In this document: piece after piece, positions 43,235-52,303 of the stretch
How the letters are laid out: each line of letters begins with the position of its first letter
Position numbering within the stretch: the first letter of the stretch is position 1
NCBI GenBank assembly: GCA_020024105.1
Contig: JAHHUH010000002.1
Coordinates: 29,570 to 93,569, forward strand
Direction: 5' to 3'
DNA length: 64,000 nucleotides
Source: Phascolarctobacterium sp.
GTDB taxonomy: Bacteria > Bacillota > Negativicutes > Acidaminococcales > Acidaminococcaceae
The notes under the pieces: model-generated
What the model was told of the DNA's origin: nothing
Database searches by the model: none
What the model saw: the letters and a program-made list of their open reading frames with translations, nothing else
Program-made: the position numbers and the translations under genes

Positions 43235-44512
43235 CTATTTATCCGTCAATAAGCTCTCTCCAAAGGGACAGCCTGCAAAAGTAGCAAAATAATCGGCTAC
43301 GGTTTCAGCACGTCTGATCATCTGGGTAGTACCGTCCTCCCGCAACAGCAGCTCCGCGCTACGCAATTTGCCATTGTAATTATAACCCATAGCAAAGCCA
43401 TGTGCGCCGGCGTCATGAATAAAGAGCAGGTCGCCCTTTTCAATTTCCGGTAACATCCGGTCCACGGCAAACTTATCATTATTCTCACAGAGGCCACCAG
43501 TTACGTCATAGCAATGGTCACATGGCTGGTTTTCCTTGCCCATAACAGTGATATGGTGATAGGAGCCATACATGGCAGGGCGCATCAAATTAGCCGCGCA
43601 GGCATCCACGCCTACATACTCCTTATAGGTATGCTTAAAATGAATAACCTTAGTCACCAGCGCACCATGGGGAGCAAGCATGTAGCGACCCATTTCTGTA
43701 AAAATTTTAACGTCCCCCATACCGGCAGGTACCAAAATTTCTTCAAAAGCCTGGCGTACACCCTCACCAATTGCCAAAATATCATTTTCTGCTTCCTCAG
43801 GGCGATAGGCGATGCCTACGCCACCGGAAAGATTAATAAAATCCAGCTTAGCACCTGTTTCCTCATGCAGCTCAACAGCTACCTTAAAAAGGATACGGGC
43901 TAATTCCGGATAATAGTCATTGGTTACTGTATTAGAAGCCAAAAAAGCATGCATACCGAAATGCTCAACGCCTTTGGCCAAAAGCTCCTTATAGGCCTCC
44001 GTCATCTGCTGACGGGTCATACCGTATTTAGCCTCTCCCGGATTATCCATAATATTATTGGCAATGGCAAAATTACCACCGGGATTATAACGACAACTCA
44101 TAGTTGTGGGAATGTCAGCCACCTGAGCTAAAAATTCAATATGGGTAAAATCATCTAGATTAATGGTTACATTCAATTTTCTTGCTAACTGGAAATCCTC
44201 TGCCGGGGTATCGTTGGAGGAAAACATAATCTCGTCCCCCTTGAAGCCCACTGCCTCAGCCATCAATAATTCCGTATAGGAGGAGCAGTCCGCACCACAG
44301 CCCTCCTCCCGCAGAATTTGCAGAATGGACGGGTTAGGAGTAGCCTTTACGGCAAAATATTCCTTAAAACCCTTATTCCAGGCAAAAGCCTGATTTACCA
44401 GACGGGCGGTCTTTCTAATCCCTGCTTCATCATAAAGATAAAAGGGAGTAGCATACTGCTGCGCAATAGCAGCCAATTTTTCTTCACTAACAAAAGGCAC
44501 CTTCTTGGCCAT
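43235..44512 (-). CDS. lysA: Diaminopimelate decarboxylase
   Basis: Fold III PLP decarboxylase of 425 residues. The PLP-binding Lys56 is in FAVKATPNP; LSGGVGIAYRPEE, EMGRYMLAPHG, GVDACAANLMRP and CENNDKFAVDR (the substrate-binding motif with Cys) follow. It uses meso-diaminopimelate or a related acid. ATG at 44512 is preferred because GAGGTG lies six bases upstream. The regulator gene ends one base before it, so the two are one operon. The ODC/LDC at 53856-55007 is a distant paralogue. Confidence 0.9.
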   Translation of the reverse strand: MAKKVPFVSEEKLAAIAQQYATPFYLYDEAGIRKTARLVNQAFAWNKGFKEYFAVKATPNPSILQILREEGCGADCSSYTELLMAEAVGFKGDEIMFSSNDTPAEDFQLARKLNVTINLDDFTHIEFLAQVADIPTTMSCRYNPGGNFAIANNIMDNPGEAKYGMTRQQMTEAYKELLAKGVEHFGMHAFLASNTVTNDYYPELARILFKVAVELHEETGAKLDFINLSGGVGIAYRPEEAENDILAIGEGVRQAFEEILVPAGMGDVKIFTEMGRYMLAPHGALVTKVIHFKHTYKEYVGVDACAANLMRPAMYGSYHHITVMGKENQPCDHCYDVTGGLCENNDKFAVDRMLPEIEKGDLLFIHDAGAHGFAMGYNYNGKLRSAELLLREDGTTQMIRRAETVADYFATFAGCPFGESLLTDK

Positions 44513-44513
44513 T

Positions 44514-45212
44514 TTAAACACCTCTTTGCAAATCAATTAACGTAATTTCGTTTTTCAATGCTTCTTTAAATAAATCTACCAAATTACGTTTACAGGAGTA
44601 TAGACAAGTAGAGTTTTCTTCGTCCTCCAGATCCCCGGTTAAAACCGTGTGGGAATCGGTAATCAGACGGAGCTGTTCATTTTGCTTTTCGGTGTAATGG
44701 CAAATTGCCTGCGTCAAAGTAAAATTCCTATCACTGATAACTACAACCTTTAGACCTCTAGCCAGAGCGGCCTCTAATTCTGGACGTAAAATATTCAGTA
44801 CTCTAGTATTGGCTGAAACATAAACACGAGCCCGAGCCTGACGAATGGTATTCTTTAATTTATTGATAATTTCCCTTTCGCCCTTAATCGTAATATAGCC
44901 CTCAACCTCACTTTTCCACACCGGCAGCTGATGGAGAACCTCTTTTTTGATATTTTGCAGTCTTTCTATTTTGTTATTACAAAATTCCTCCACGGGCACG
45001 GGAGTGTAACGGGTTACCTTACCCTCCTCCAGCAGATAGGCTGCGCCCTTTTCCACTAATCCGGCTAAAGCCGTATAGGTATTAGAACGGGAAATCCCCG
45101 TCTGCTTCGCTGCTTCGTAGCCGGTCAGCTGACCTTCCTTCAAAAGCAGTACATAAAGTGTGGCCTCTTGTTTAGTCAGGTTAAAATTAGTTAATCCTTC
45201 GATAAGTTCCAT
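44514..45212 (-). CDS. TrmB-family transcriptional regulator
   Basis: A 232-residue regulator with an N-terminal winged helix (FNLTKQEATLYVLLLKEG, ISRSNTYTALAGLVEKGAA) and a C-terminal phospholipase-D-like domain (RVYVSANTRVLNILRPEL) as in archaeal-type TrmB proteins. These usually sense sugars or amino acids. It is in operon with lysA, which suggests control of lysine or diaminopimelate metabolism, but the ligand is not known. Confidence 0.85.
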   Translation of the reverse strand: MELIEGLTNFNLTKQEATLYVLLLKEGQLTGYEAAKQTGISRSNTYTALAGLVEKGAAYLLEEGKVTRYTPVPVEEFCNNKIERLQNIKKEVLHQLPVWKSEVEGYITIKGEREIINKLKNTIRQARARVYVSANTRVLNILRPELEAALARGLKVVVISDRNFTLTQAICHYTEKQNEQLRLITDSHTVLTGDLEDEENSTCLYSCKRNLVDLFKEALKNEITLIDLQRGV

Positions 45213-45332
45213 AATCCCTCATTTAGCTCTTCTTTCTCACTTATTGTTCCTGTACAAGAACACTATACTAGAAAAGATATCAGTTGTCAACAGCTAACTA
45301 AAAAAATTGTATAATTTTAGGGCTAAAAAGAA

Positions 45333-45370
45333 AGAAAACCGCTCAGTTTGTAAAACTGAGCGGTTTTTTT
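45333..45370. terminator. Terminator at the end of the rsmI-metG-tatD operon
   Basis: AACCGCTCAGTTT and AAACTGAGCGGTT (13 pairs, three-base loop) with a T run on both strands. It begins right at the tatD stop codon. Confidence 0.88.
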
Positions 45371-46148
45371 ACGGTATTCTTTTGAAAAGTCGCTTTACAT
45401 TAGCCGTAGTCTGCGCAGCTAATTCTGCAAAATCCACGCCCAACAGCTCTGCCGCATGCAGGGCGGTCAATTCTGTATAGCCGGGATTATTTCTCTTGCC
45501 CCGATAGGGTATGGGAGTTAAATAGGGACTATCTGTTTCAAAGAGCATCAGCTCCCTGGGTACATATTTCATAACCTCGCGTACCTTTTGGGAGTTCTTA
45601 AAGGTGGAGGTACCACCAAAGCCAAAATAGTAGCCCCGCTTAGCTAGCTCCTTCGCCATTTCCAAAGAGCCGGAAAAACAGTGGAAAACAGCCTGTACGC
45701 CCCGGACTTCCTTTTGAAACAGCTCCAGCATATCTCCATGAGCATCACGATCATGAATAATAATCGGCAGGTCAAACTGCTTAGCTAAATCAATCTGCTC
45801 CAGCAGAATACGCTTCTGCGCCTCCCTGGGTTCATTCTCCTTCCAGTAGTAGTCCAGACCAATTTCGCCAATGGCTACTACCTTAGGATTTTGGGCCCAC
45901 ACAGCCAACTGCTCCAAATAATTAGCAGGAATATCCTTCAGATTTTCTGGATGCCAGCCCACAGCTGCATAAATAAAGTCATAGATTTCTGCCAGCTTTA
46001 CAGCAAAGGCCGAGCTTGCCGCATCGCAGCCCGGGTTAATAACACCCTCCAGATCCTGCTGCAGCTGGGCAATCAGCTCTTCCCTATCGGGATTAAAGGC
46101 CTCATCATCTAAATGGGCATGAGAATCCCATAAGCCTGTTCTACTCAT
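45369..46148 (-). CDS. tatD: TatD-family 3'-5' DNase
   Basis: A 259-residue TIM-barrel metal-dependent hydrolase. Metal ligands: DSHAHLDDEAF, GEIGLDYYW, IIHDRDAH, FHCFSG and ETDSPYL. It follows metG by one base; this gene order (rsmI, metG, tatD) is conserved near the Firmicute origin. Confidence 0.95.
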   Translation of the reverse strand: MSRTGLWDSHAHLDDEAFNPDREELIAQLQQDLEGVINPGCDAASSAFAVKLAEIYDFIYAAVGWHPENLKDIPANYLEQLAVWAQNPKVVAIGEIGLDYYWKENEPREAQKRILLEQIDLAKQFDLPIIIHDRDAHGDMLELFQKEVRGVQAVFHCFSGSLEMAKELAKRGYYFGFGGTSTFKNSQKVREVMKYVPRELMLFETDSPYLTPIPYRGKRNNPGYTELTALHAAELLGVDFAELAAQTTANVKRLFKRIP

Positions 46149-46149
46149 T

Positions 46150-48117
46150 TTATTTTACCCTACTACCACTGGCAATCCCCGGTGCGTCTGCCAAAACCAA
46201 ATTACCATTACCATCGGAGGCAGCCAGAATCATGCCACTGGATTCAATACCCATCAGCTTAGCCGGAGCTAAGTTTGCAATAACAATTACGTTGCGGCCT
46301 ACCATCTGTTCAGCCTCGTAGTATTGGGAAATACCGCTGACAATGGTACGCTCCTCTTCACCAATCTGTACCTGTAATTTAAGGAGCTTTTTAGATTTTT
46401 TTACTTTTTCTGCAGCAATAACGGTACCTACACGCAAGTCCAGCTTTGCAAAATCGTCCATGGTGATTTCCGGCTTAATGGGCTCTACCACTGCCTTCAC
46501 CGGTTCACCCTTAGCTTCCTCCACTGCTGCTACAGGAGCGGGAGCATGCTCGTAGCGTTTGCCGCCAATAATAGTAGCACCGTCCTCAGTTACCTCAATA
46601 CGGGGATAAATAGGATCGCCCTTTTGTACCTTAGTACCATTAGCCAGCTTGCCGTATACAACATCCTCCAGGAGGAATTGCTCCGGTACCTGCAAGCCTA
46701 ATTGGGTATAAATCTTCGGACTAGTAGTCGGAATGAAGGGTTCAACCAAAATAGCTACTATACGCAGGGTATCTGCCAGATTGTAAAGTACTGTCTGCAG
46801 ACGAGCGGTATTAGCTACATCCTTAGCCAGGGCCCAGGGAGCAGTTTCATCAATATATTTATTGGCACGGCTGATCAATGCCCATACGTCACGGATAGCC
46901 TTGTTAATTTCCAGCTTGTCCATAGCTTCTACATAGCCGCTGACGGTAGTGGCAATCAAGACCTTTAAGTCCTCGTCCACAGCTTCAGTAACACCGGCAT
47001 TGGTAATGATACCACCATGGTATTTTTCAATCATGCTGACAGTTCTATTTAAGAGATTACCTAAGTCATTGGCTAAATCTGCATTAACACGGCTAATCAG
47101 AGCATCACGGGAGAAATTACCATCACTGCCCAGATTAATTTCACGTAGCAGGAAATAACGGATAGCATCAGCACCAAATTCGTCAATCAAGCCCAGAGGA
47201 TCAATAACATTGCCCTTGGATTTGGACATCTTGTCACCATCAACAACCAGCCAGCCATGACCATAAACCTTCTTAGGCATTTCCATACCCATAGCCTTTA
47301 ACATGATGGGCCAGATAATGGTGTGGAAGCGAACAATTTCCTTACCTACCAGGTGGAGGGAAGCCGGCCAGAATTTATGGAACATTTCATCATCGGTACC
47401 GTATTTGATACCAGTCAAATAGTTCAGCAACGCATCAAACCATACGTATACAACATGCTTTTTATCAAAGGGAACCTGAATACCCCAGTCAAAGGTAGTA
47501 CGGGTGATACACAAATCCTCCAGGCCCTGCTTAACGAAATTAATCATTTCGTTACGACGGCTGGCAGGTTGGATGAAATCAGGGTTTTCTTCGATAAATT
47601 GCAGCCACCAGTCCTGATATTTGGACAGCTTGAAGAAATAGCTTTCCTCCTGCATTTTTTCTACAGGACGGCCGCAGTCGGGACATTTACCATCTACTAA
47701 CTGACGTTCCAGCCAGTAGGATTCACAGGGTACGCAGTACAGGCCTTCGTAGTTTTTCTTATAAATATCGCCCTGCTCATAAATTCTGGTCAACACATCC
47801 TGTACTACTTTTTCATGACGTGCTTCACTGGTACGGATAAAGTCATTATTGGAGATATTCAATCTCTTCCAGAGTAATTTAAAGTTAGCAATAATTTTAT
47901 CAACATACTCAATAGGGGTAATGCCCTTTTCGCTAGCCTTACGTTGAATTTTCAGTCCGTGCTCATCACTACCGGTCAGGAAGAAAACATCCTCGCCCTT
48001 GGCGCGATGGAAACGAGCCAGGGAATCCGCTACTGTAGTGCAGTAGGCATGTCCAATATGTAAATTGTCGCTAGGGTAGTAAATAGGTGTGGTAATGTAA
48101 AAACTAGGTTTTGTCAT
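46150..48117 (-). CDS. metG: Methionyl-tRNA synthetase
   Basis: A 655-residue class I synthetase of the type with a C-terminal EMAP/tRNA-binding domain. HIGH (LHIGHAY) is at about 19-24 and KMSKS is read as DKMSKSKGNV. The four-cysteine zinc knuckle reads CVPCESYW and CPDCGRP. The C-terminal domain from about residue 550 has DLRVGTVIAAEKV and is linked by an Ala/Pro/Glu-rich hinge. Overlaps rsmI's stop by four bases. Confidence 0.96.
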   Translation of the reverse strand: MTKPSFYITTPIYYPSDNLHIGHAYCTTVADSLARFHRAKGEDVFFLTGSDEHGLKIQRKASEKGITPIEYVDKIIANFKLLWKRLNISNNDFIRTSEARHEKVVQDVLTRIYEQGDIYKKNYEGLYCVPCESYWLERQLVDGKCPDCGRPVEKMQEESYFFKLSKYQDWWLQFIEENPDFIQPASRRNEMINFVKQGLEDLCITRTTFDWGIQVPFDKKHVVYVWFDALLNYLTGIKYGTDDEMFHKFWPASLHLVGKEIVRFHTIIWPIMLKAMGMEMPKKVYGHGWLVVDGDKMSKSKGNVIDPLGLIDEFGADAIRYFLLREINLGSDGNFSRDALISRVNADLANDLGNLLNRTVSMIEKYHGGIITNAGVTEAVDEDLKVLIATTVSGYVEAMDKLEINKAIRDVWALISRANKYIDETAPWALAKDVANTARLQTVLYNLADTLRIVAILVEPFIPTTSPKIYTQLGLQVPEQFLLEDVVYGKLANGTKVQKGDPIYPRIEVTEDGATIIGGKRYEHAPAPVAAVEEAKGEPVKAVVEPIKPEITMDDFAKLDLRVGTVIAAEKVKKSKKLLKLQVQIGEEERTIVSGISQYYEAEQMVGRNVIVIANLAPAKLMGIESSGMILAASDGNGNLVLADAPGIASGSRVK

Positions 48118-48977
48118 TCTCTAATCCCTTCTTCTTCTGAAATTAATTTATTATACAATTCCCGCTTAGGAATTTTATGTTTTTTGGCTACCTGCTGAAG
48201 AGCTGCCTTCTTTTCCGTACCTGCAGCAATCAGCTGTTTTACCTCCTCCAAAGGCTCCAGCGCTTCACTCTCTGCCTCCACTGGTGCCGTACCAGGAGCC
48301 AGTATCAGGCAGAACTCGCCACGGGGCTGCTGCTGCTCCAACCAGGCCAGGCAGCTGGAAACAGTACCTCGGTAAAACTCCTCATGGATCTTGGTCAATT
48401 CCCTGGCCGCCGCAATCTGCCGGTCCCCCCAGCACTGCAATATATCCTGAAGCACCTCTTTAATCCGGTGAGGTGCTTCATAGAGAATCATTGTCGCAGG
48501 TATGTGCTTCCACAGCTCCAGCTGTTCCCTCCGGTTCCTTTTACTTTTAGGTAAAAAACCACCAAAGAAAAACGGATAGGCTGGTAAGCCGGAAGCAATC
48601 AGAGCACATAGGGCAGCATTAGCACCAGGCACGGGTACAACCCGAACACCTGCTTCTATCGCCTCCTTGGTCAAAGCCTCGCCAGGGTCGGCAATACCGG
48701 GAAAGCCTGCATCACTGACCAGGGCAATATTCTTCCCTGCCAGCAATTCTTCCAGCAGATAGGCACCCTGCTTTTCCTTGCTATGCTCGTCATAGCGCAC
48801 CAGATGTCCCTTTATCTCAAAATGATTTAAAAGCTGTAGGGTATGACGAGTATCCTCAGCAGCAATAACATCTGCCTCGGCCAGCATCCTTAATGCTCTT
48901 GGCGTCATATCCTCTAAATTACCAATGGGTGTAGCACATAAATACAGAGTCCCATAGGTAGTTTGTGCTGTAGTCAC
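48114..48977 (-). CDS. rsmI: 16S rRNA (cytidine-1402-2'-O)-methyltransferase
   Basis: A 287-residue SAM-dependent methyltransferase. Marks: YLCATPIGNLEDMTPRAL, AAEDTRHT, SDAGFPGIADPG (SAM pocket), PGANAAL and FFGGFLPK. The start is taken as GTG at 48977 because GGGGAGGAG precedes it by six bases; the frame upstream to 49010 lacks a start signal. Confidence 0.94.
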   Translation of the reverse strand: MTTAQTTYGTLYLCATPIGNLEDMTPRALRMLAEADVIAAEDTRHTLQLLNHFEIKGHLVRYDEHSKEKQGAYLLEELLAGKNIALVSDAGFPGIADPGEALTKEAIEAGVRVVPVPGANAALCALIASGLPAYPFFFGGFLPKSKRNRREQLELWKHIPATMILYEAPHRIKEVLQDILQCWGDRQIAAARELTKIHEEFYRGTVSSCLAWLEQQQPRGEFCLILAPGTAPVEAESEALEPLEEVKQLIAAGTEKKAALQQVAKKHKIPKRELYNKLISEEEGIRE

Positions 48978-49075
48978 GGCTTCTCCTCCCCTTTTATGCA
49001 TTGGACACACTCATCCATAATAAGTTTATTTTATCACATGCACCTAAACAGGTAAAGGATTCTCTAGTGCTAAAT

Positions 49076-49110
49076 CAAGAAAGCACCCTCTAGAAGTAAC
49101 TAGAGGGTGC
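49076..49110 (-). terminator. Terminator after the trmN6-like gene
   Basis: An 11-pair stem (GCACCCTCTAG and complement) with a T-rich tail (TTTCTT) on the minus strand. It separates the tmk-holB-ricT-trmN6 operon from rsmI. Confidence 0.85.
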
Positions 49111-49118
49111 CAAAAGGT

Positions 49119-49835
49119 TTATTTATAATATTTTGCTACCTGCTCCGTGTAGCTCCCGTCCTGTTCATACATAATTAACGGCGGTAGGACATCTAAACCA
49201 TAGCTGCCGCCCTTTACCATTTCCATCAGGAAAATCCAGGCCGGCTTATTCAGCTTAGAATGTACCCATTGCAGCTTTTTAGGCTGCAGGCCATACTTGG
49301 CCGCCAAGGCCATTGCTTCCACAAAACGCTCCGGCAGCTGGACCAGACCAAAACGACCCCGATATTTAACCGCATAGGCGGCTGCCTTAAAAAAATCCTC
49401 CAGGTTGGCGGTTACCTCGTGACAGGCCGCCGTACCAATCTGACGCACATTTCCGGAGTTACGGTAGGGTGGATTAGCCACCACCAGGTCCATGCTTTCC
49501 GGTTGGACCAGGATTTTAATCTGGCAGATATCACCATCCACAATGGTAAATTTATCCTCCAGACCATTGTCCGCCACACTGCGACGAATTAAGCTGGTAA
49601 CTACCGGATTACAGTCAACAGCAGTTATCTGAGCCGCTCCCCTGCTTTCCAGCAGCATACTGATAGCACCGGTACCACAGCCCAGCTCCAAAACCTTGGC
49701 CTGACGGACTACATGGGGAAAATGCCCTAGAAATACTGCGTCCGTAGTAAAGCAGAACTGATTGCCGTCCTGCCAGATTTTATATTGACAGCCTGGTAAA
49801 TAATCACACCTGATTTTATCCGTCATCTCAGACAT
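49119..49835 (-). CDS. TrmN6/YfiC-like N6-adenine tRNA methyltransferase
   Basis: A 238-residue Rossmann methyltransferase. The SAM motif is LELGCGTGAISML; the catalytic VVANPPYRNSG is the N6-adenine type NPPY. The family modifies A37 of tRNA-Val in E. coli. The adjacent ricT and holB place it in the same operon as B. subtilis yabB. Overlaps ricT by eight bases. Confidence 0.9.
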   Translation of the reverse strand: MSEMTDKIRCDYLPGCQYKIWQDGNQFCFTTDAVFLGHFPHVVRQAKVLELGCGTGAISMLLESRGAAQITAVDCNPVVTSLIRRSVADNGLEDKFTIVDGDICQIKILVQPESMDLVVANPPYRNSGNVRQIGTAACHEVTANLEDFFKAAAYAVKYRGRFGLVQLPERFVEAMALAAKYGLQPKKLQWVHSKLNKPAWIFLMEMVKGGSYGLDVLPPLIMYEQDGSYTEQVAKYYK

Positions 49836-50670
49836 TATTAGCCTGGGATGCGTCTACGATTTCATCCCATTCCACCTGAATAATATTATTAGCGGAAAGC
49901 TGTACGGAAGCGGTACGCTGACCCCTATTAATGCCGGTCACCTTGCCCTCACCCAGGGGAGTAGCTACCATTGAACCTACCTTCGGGATATCCACCCGCT
50001 CACGCTTGCCACAGCCGCCACAGCCATTTTTACAATACATATGGTTTTCATATTTTAAACAGCACATAAGACGACCACAGATACCGGAAATCTTAGTAGG
50101 ATTCAGGGACAGGTTCTGATCCTTGGCCATGCGGATGGAAACCGGTTCAAAATCGCCGAGGAAGGTTGCACAGCAAAGGGGACGTCCACAGCTGCCAATA
50201 CCACCTAAAAGCTTAGCCTCATCACGTACACCAATCTGACGAAGTTCAATACGGGTACGGAAGACGGAGGCCAAATCCTTAACCAGCTCACGGAAATCAA
50301 TACGGCCATCAGCAGTAAAATAGAAAATAATCTTATTCACATCAAAAGTAAATTCTACATCAATCAGACGCATGGGTAAATTATGGTTTTTAATCTTTCG
50401 CAGACAAATATTAAAAGCCTCTTTTTCCCTTACCTTATTTTCTGCCAGCTTATCCGTATCTGCAGCAGTAGCCTTACGCATTACCGGCTTTAAGGGAGCT
50501 ACAATGGTATTATCATCCACCTCACGGGGACCGATGACTACCTCACCGTATTCCACACCACGGGCAGTTTCCACAATGGCAAAATCACCCTTGGCCACAC
50601 CTGTTTTGGCAGGGTCAAAATAGTATATCTTACAAGCTTTTTTAAATCTTATACCTACAACTGTCGGCAT
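49828..50670 (-). CDS. ricT: PSP1-domain protein, RicT/YaaT
   Basis: A 280-residue protein of the PSP1/RicT family, which in B. subtilis joins RicA and RicF in a complex that controls RNA processing by RNase Y. The conserved GIRFKKACKIYYFDP opens the protein. Cysteines in GGIGSCGRPLCCATFLGDF and GRLMCCLKYE are ones that ligate iron-sulfur clusters in the complex; CKNGCGGCGKRE adds four more. ATG at 50670 is chosen because AGGAGAG precedes it. One-base overlap with holB. Confidence 0.93.
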   Translation of the reverse strand: MPTVVGIRFKKACKIYYFDPAKTGVAKGDFAIVETARGVEYGEVVIGPREVDDNTIVAPLKPVMRKATAADTDKLAENKVREKEAFNICLRKIKNHNLPMRLIDVEFTFDVNKIIFYFTADGRIDFRELVKDLASVFRTRIELRQIGVRDEAKLLGGIGSCGRPLCCATFLGDFEPVSIRMAKDQNLSLNPTKISGICGRLMCCLKYENHMYCKNGCGGCGKRERVDIPKVGSMVATPLGEGKVTGINRGQRTASVQLSANNIIQVEWDEIVDASQANNV

Positions 50671-51668
50671 TATCCTCTCTCCTTTCGGATCATATCTATT
50701 TTCATAATGCATGCTTCCAAAACCAGCTTGACGCTGGCATTGCTCTGCAGCGCTCTATAGGCTTCGTTACAAACTGACAGGGCTGACTTTAAATCATGGA
50801 TGGACCATTTTTCTGCCAGGTCAGCTAAGCTCTGCTGCCAATCACAATTATACAAATGCAGGGAAAGCCCGCTGCGAAGCAGCAGCATATCCCGAAGCAG
50901 TAACTGGCACAGCTTAATCAATAAAATAGCTTCTGGACGAGTGTATTTTTCTATCCATTTACATTCGCCAATATAATTAACCGGAGTCTGCAGGGGTAGG
51001 GCCTGTAACAGCTCCCAGGCAGTTTGCCGGTAGCTCCAGACCTCCTGTTCCTGTAAGCGACGGGCCAGTCCGATGGAGCCCTCGCTTAAGCGGGCCAGCA
51101 CCCTACTCTGCTCCTGGCTGATGCCCAGTCCCAGCAGATGCTGCTCCACCTCCGGTAAAGGTACGGGATGAAAGCGCAGCGTAACCACCCGGGAAAGAAT
51201 CGTGGGCAGCAGTGCCTCCTCCTGCGTCGCCAGCAGAATAATCAGCCAACCGGCCGGAGGCTCCTCCAATAGCTTTAAAAAACTATTGGCCGCACTAATA
51301 TTCATCCTGTCTGCATCCTCGATAATGCAGACCTTGTATGGGGAAAGCACAGGAGCAAAAGCAGCCTGGCTGATTAAATTTCTAATTTGGTCAATAAGTA
51401 TTTCTGTTTTATCCTCATACCGTTGGAGCAGAATAAAGTCGGGATGACTTAAATTACCATCCTGAAAATTAAGGAGACGACAGGATTCACAGCTATCGTC
51501 ACCCTTCTGGTGCAGACATAGCAGGGTTTTAGCAAAGGCTAATGCCAGCTGCTTCTTACCCAGTCCTTCTCCGCCAGTAAATAAAAGCGCATGAGGTCGT
51601 GCCTGGGCCTGCAAAAATTTCGTCAAAAAAGCCTTATTCTGTTCATGTCCCAAAACACTATCCCACAT
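50670..51668 (-). CDS. holB: DNA polymerase III delta' subunit
   Basis: Clamp-loader subunit of 332 residues. The AAA+ fold shows LFTGGEGLGKKQLA, a zinc module (CLHQKGDDSCESC) and the SRC-like SRVVTLRF. DADRMNISAANSFLKLLEEPP is the family motif, cut here as NSFLKLLEEPP. Its gene follows tmk, as in other Firmicutes. Confidence 0.94.
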   Translation of the reverse strand: MWDSVLGHEQNKAFLTKFLQAQARPHALLFTGGEGLGKKQLALAFAKTLLCLHQKGDDSCESCRLLNFQDGNLSHPDFILLQRYEDKTEILIDQIRNLISQAAFAPVLSPYKVCIIEDADRMNISAANSFLKLLEEPPAGWLIILLATQEEALLPTILSRVVTLRFHPVPLPEVEQHLLGLGISQEQSRVLARLSEGSIGLARRLQEQEVWSYRQTAWELLQALPLQTPVNYIGECKWIEKYTRPEAILLIKLCQLLLRDMLLLRSGLSLHLYNCDWQQSLADLAEKWSIHDLKSALSVCNEAYRALQSNASVKLVLEACIMKIDMIRKERG

Positions 51669-51670
51669 TT

Positions 51671-52303
51671 TTACGCCTTCTTTAAAAATTGCTGTAATAC
51701 AGCAAGTATCTGCTGCTCCACCTCGTCAGCAGAGCCCTCTGCATTCAGGACCCTAATTCTTTCCGGTTCAGCCTGGGCCAGGGTTAAGAAGCCCCGGCGC
51801 AGCTGTTTCTGAAACTCCAGACCCTGGATTTCATAACGGTCACTTACACCACGACTGACACGTCGGGTCAGCAGCTTGTGTGGATCTCCATCCAAAACTA
51901 AAGTTAAATCCGGTACTAGTCCTCGGCAGGCATAGGCATTTAACTGTTTTAAGTTTTCCAACGCCTCCAGCTGCAGTCCCCTGGTTAATCCCTGATATAC
52001 CAGAGTGGAATCGCTGAAGCGGTCACAGAGGACAATCTTACCCGCTGCCAAAGCTGGACTAATAACCTTTTCTACATGTTCACTACGAGCTGCCAGATAA
52101 AGCAGCACCTGGGTCATATTATTCAGGGGCAGAAGAGGGTCCAACACCAGCTCACGTACCTTTTCTGCCAAAACAGTACCCCCAGGCTCACGCGTGGTCA
52201 ATACCTCATAGCCCTGCCCACGCAGAACCTCGGCTACCTGCTGCACCTGGGTAGTCTTACCGCTACCGTCCAGCCCTTCAAAGCTGATAAATACACCCTG
52301 CAT
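51671..52303 (-). CDS. tmk: Thymidylate kinase
   Basis: A 210-residue kinase that makes dTDP. P-loop GLDGSGKTT at residues 10-18; TREPGG for the dTMP site; DRFSDSTLVYQG for the DRY-type motif; RRVSRGVSDRYE for the lid. Its start overlaps the decarboxylase-family gene by one base. Confidence 0.96.
   Translation of the reverse strand: MQGVFISFEGLDGSGKTTQVQQVAEVLRGQGYEVLTTREPGGTVLAEKVRELVLDPLLPLNNMTQVLLYLAARSEHVEKVISPALAAGKIVLCDRFSDSTLVYQGLTRGLQLEALENLKQLNAYACRGLVPDLTLVLDGDPHKLLTRRVSRGVSDRYEIQGLEFQKQLRRGFLTLAQAEPERIRVLNAEGSADEVEQQILAVLQQFLKKA

Noticed and set aside
49260..49592. Plus-strand open frame antisense to the trmN6-like gene
   Set aside because: Shadow frame; the minus-strand gene has clear methyltransferase motifs.
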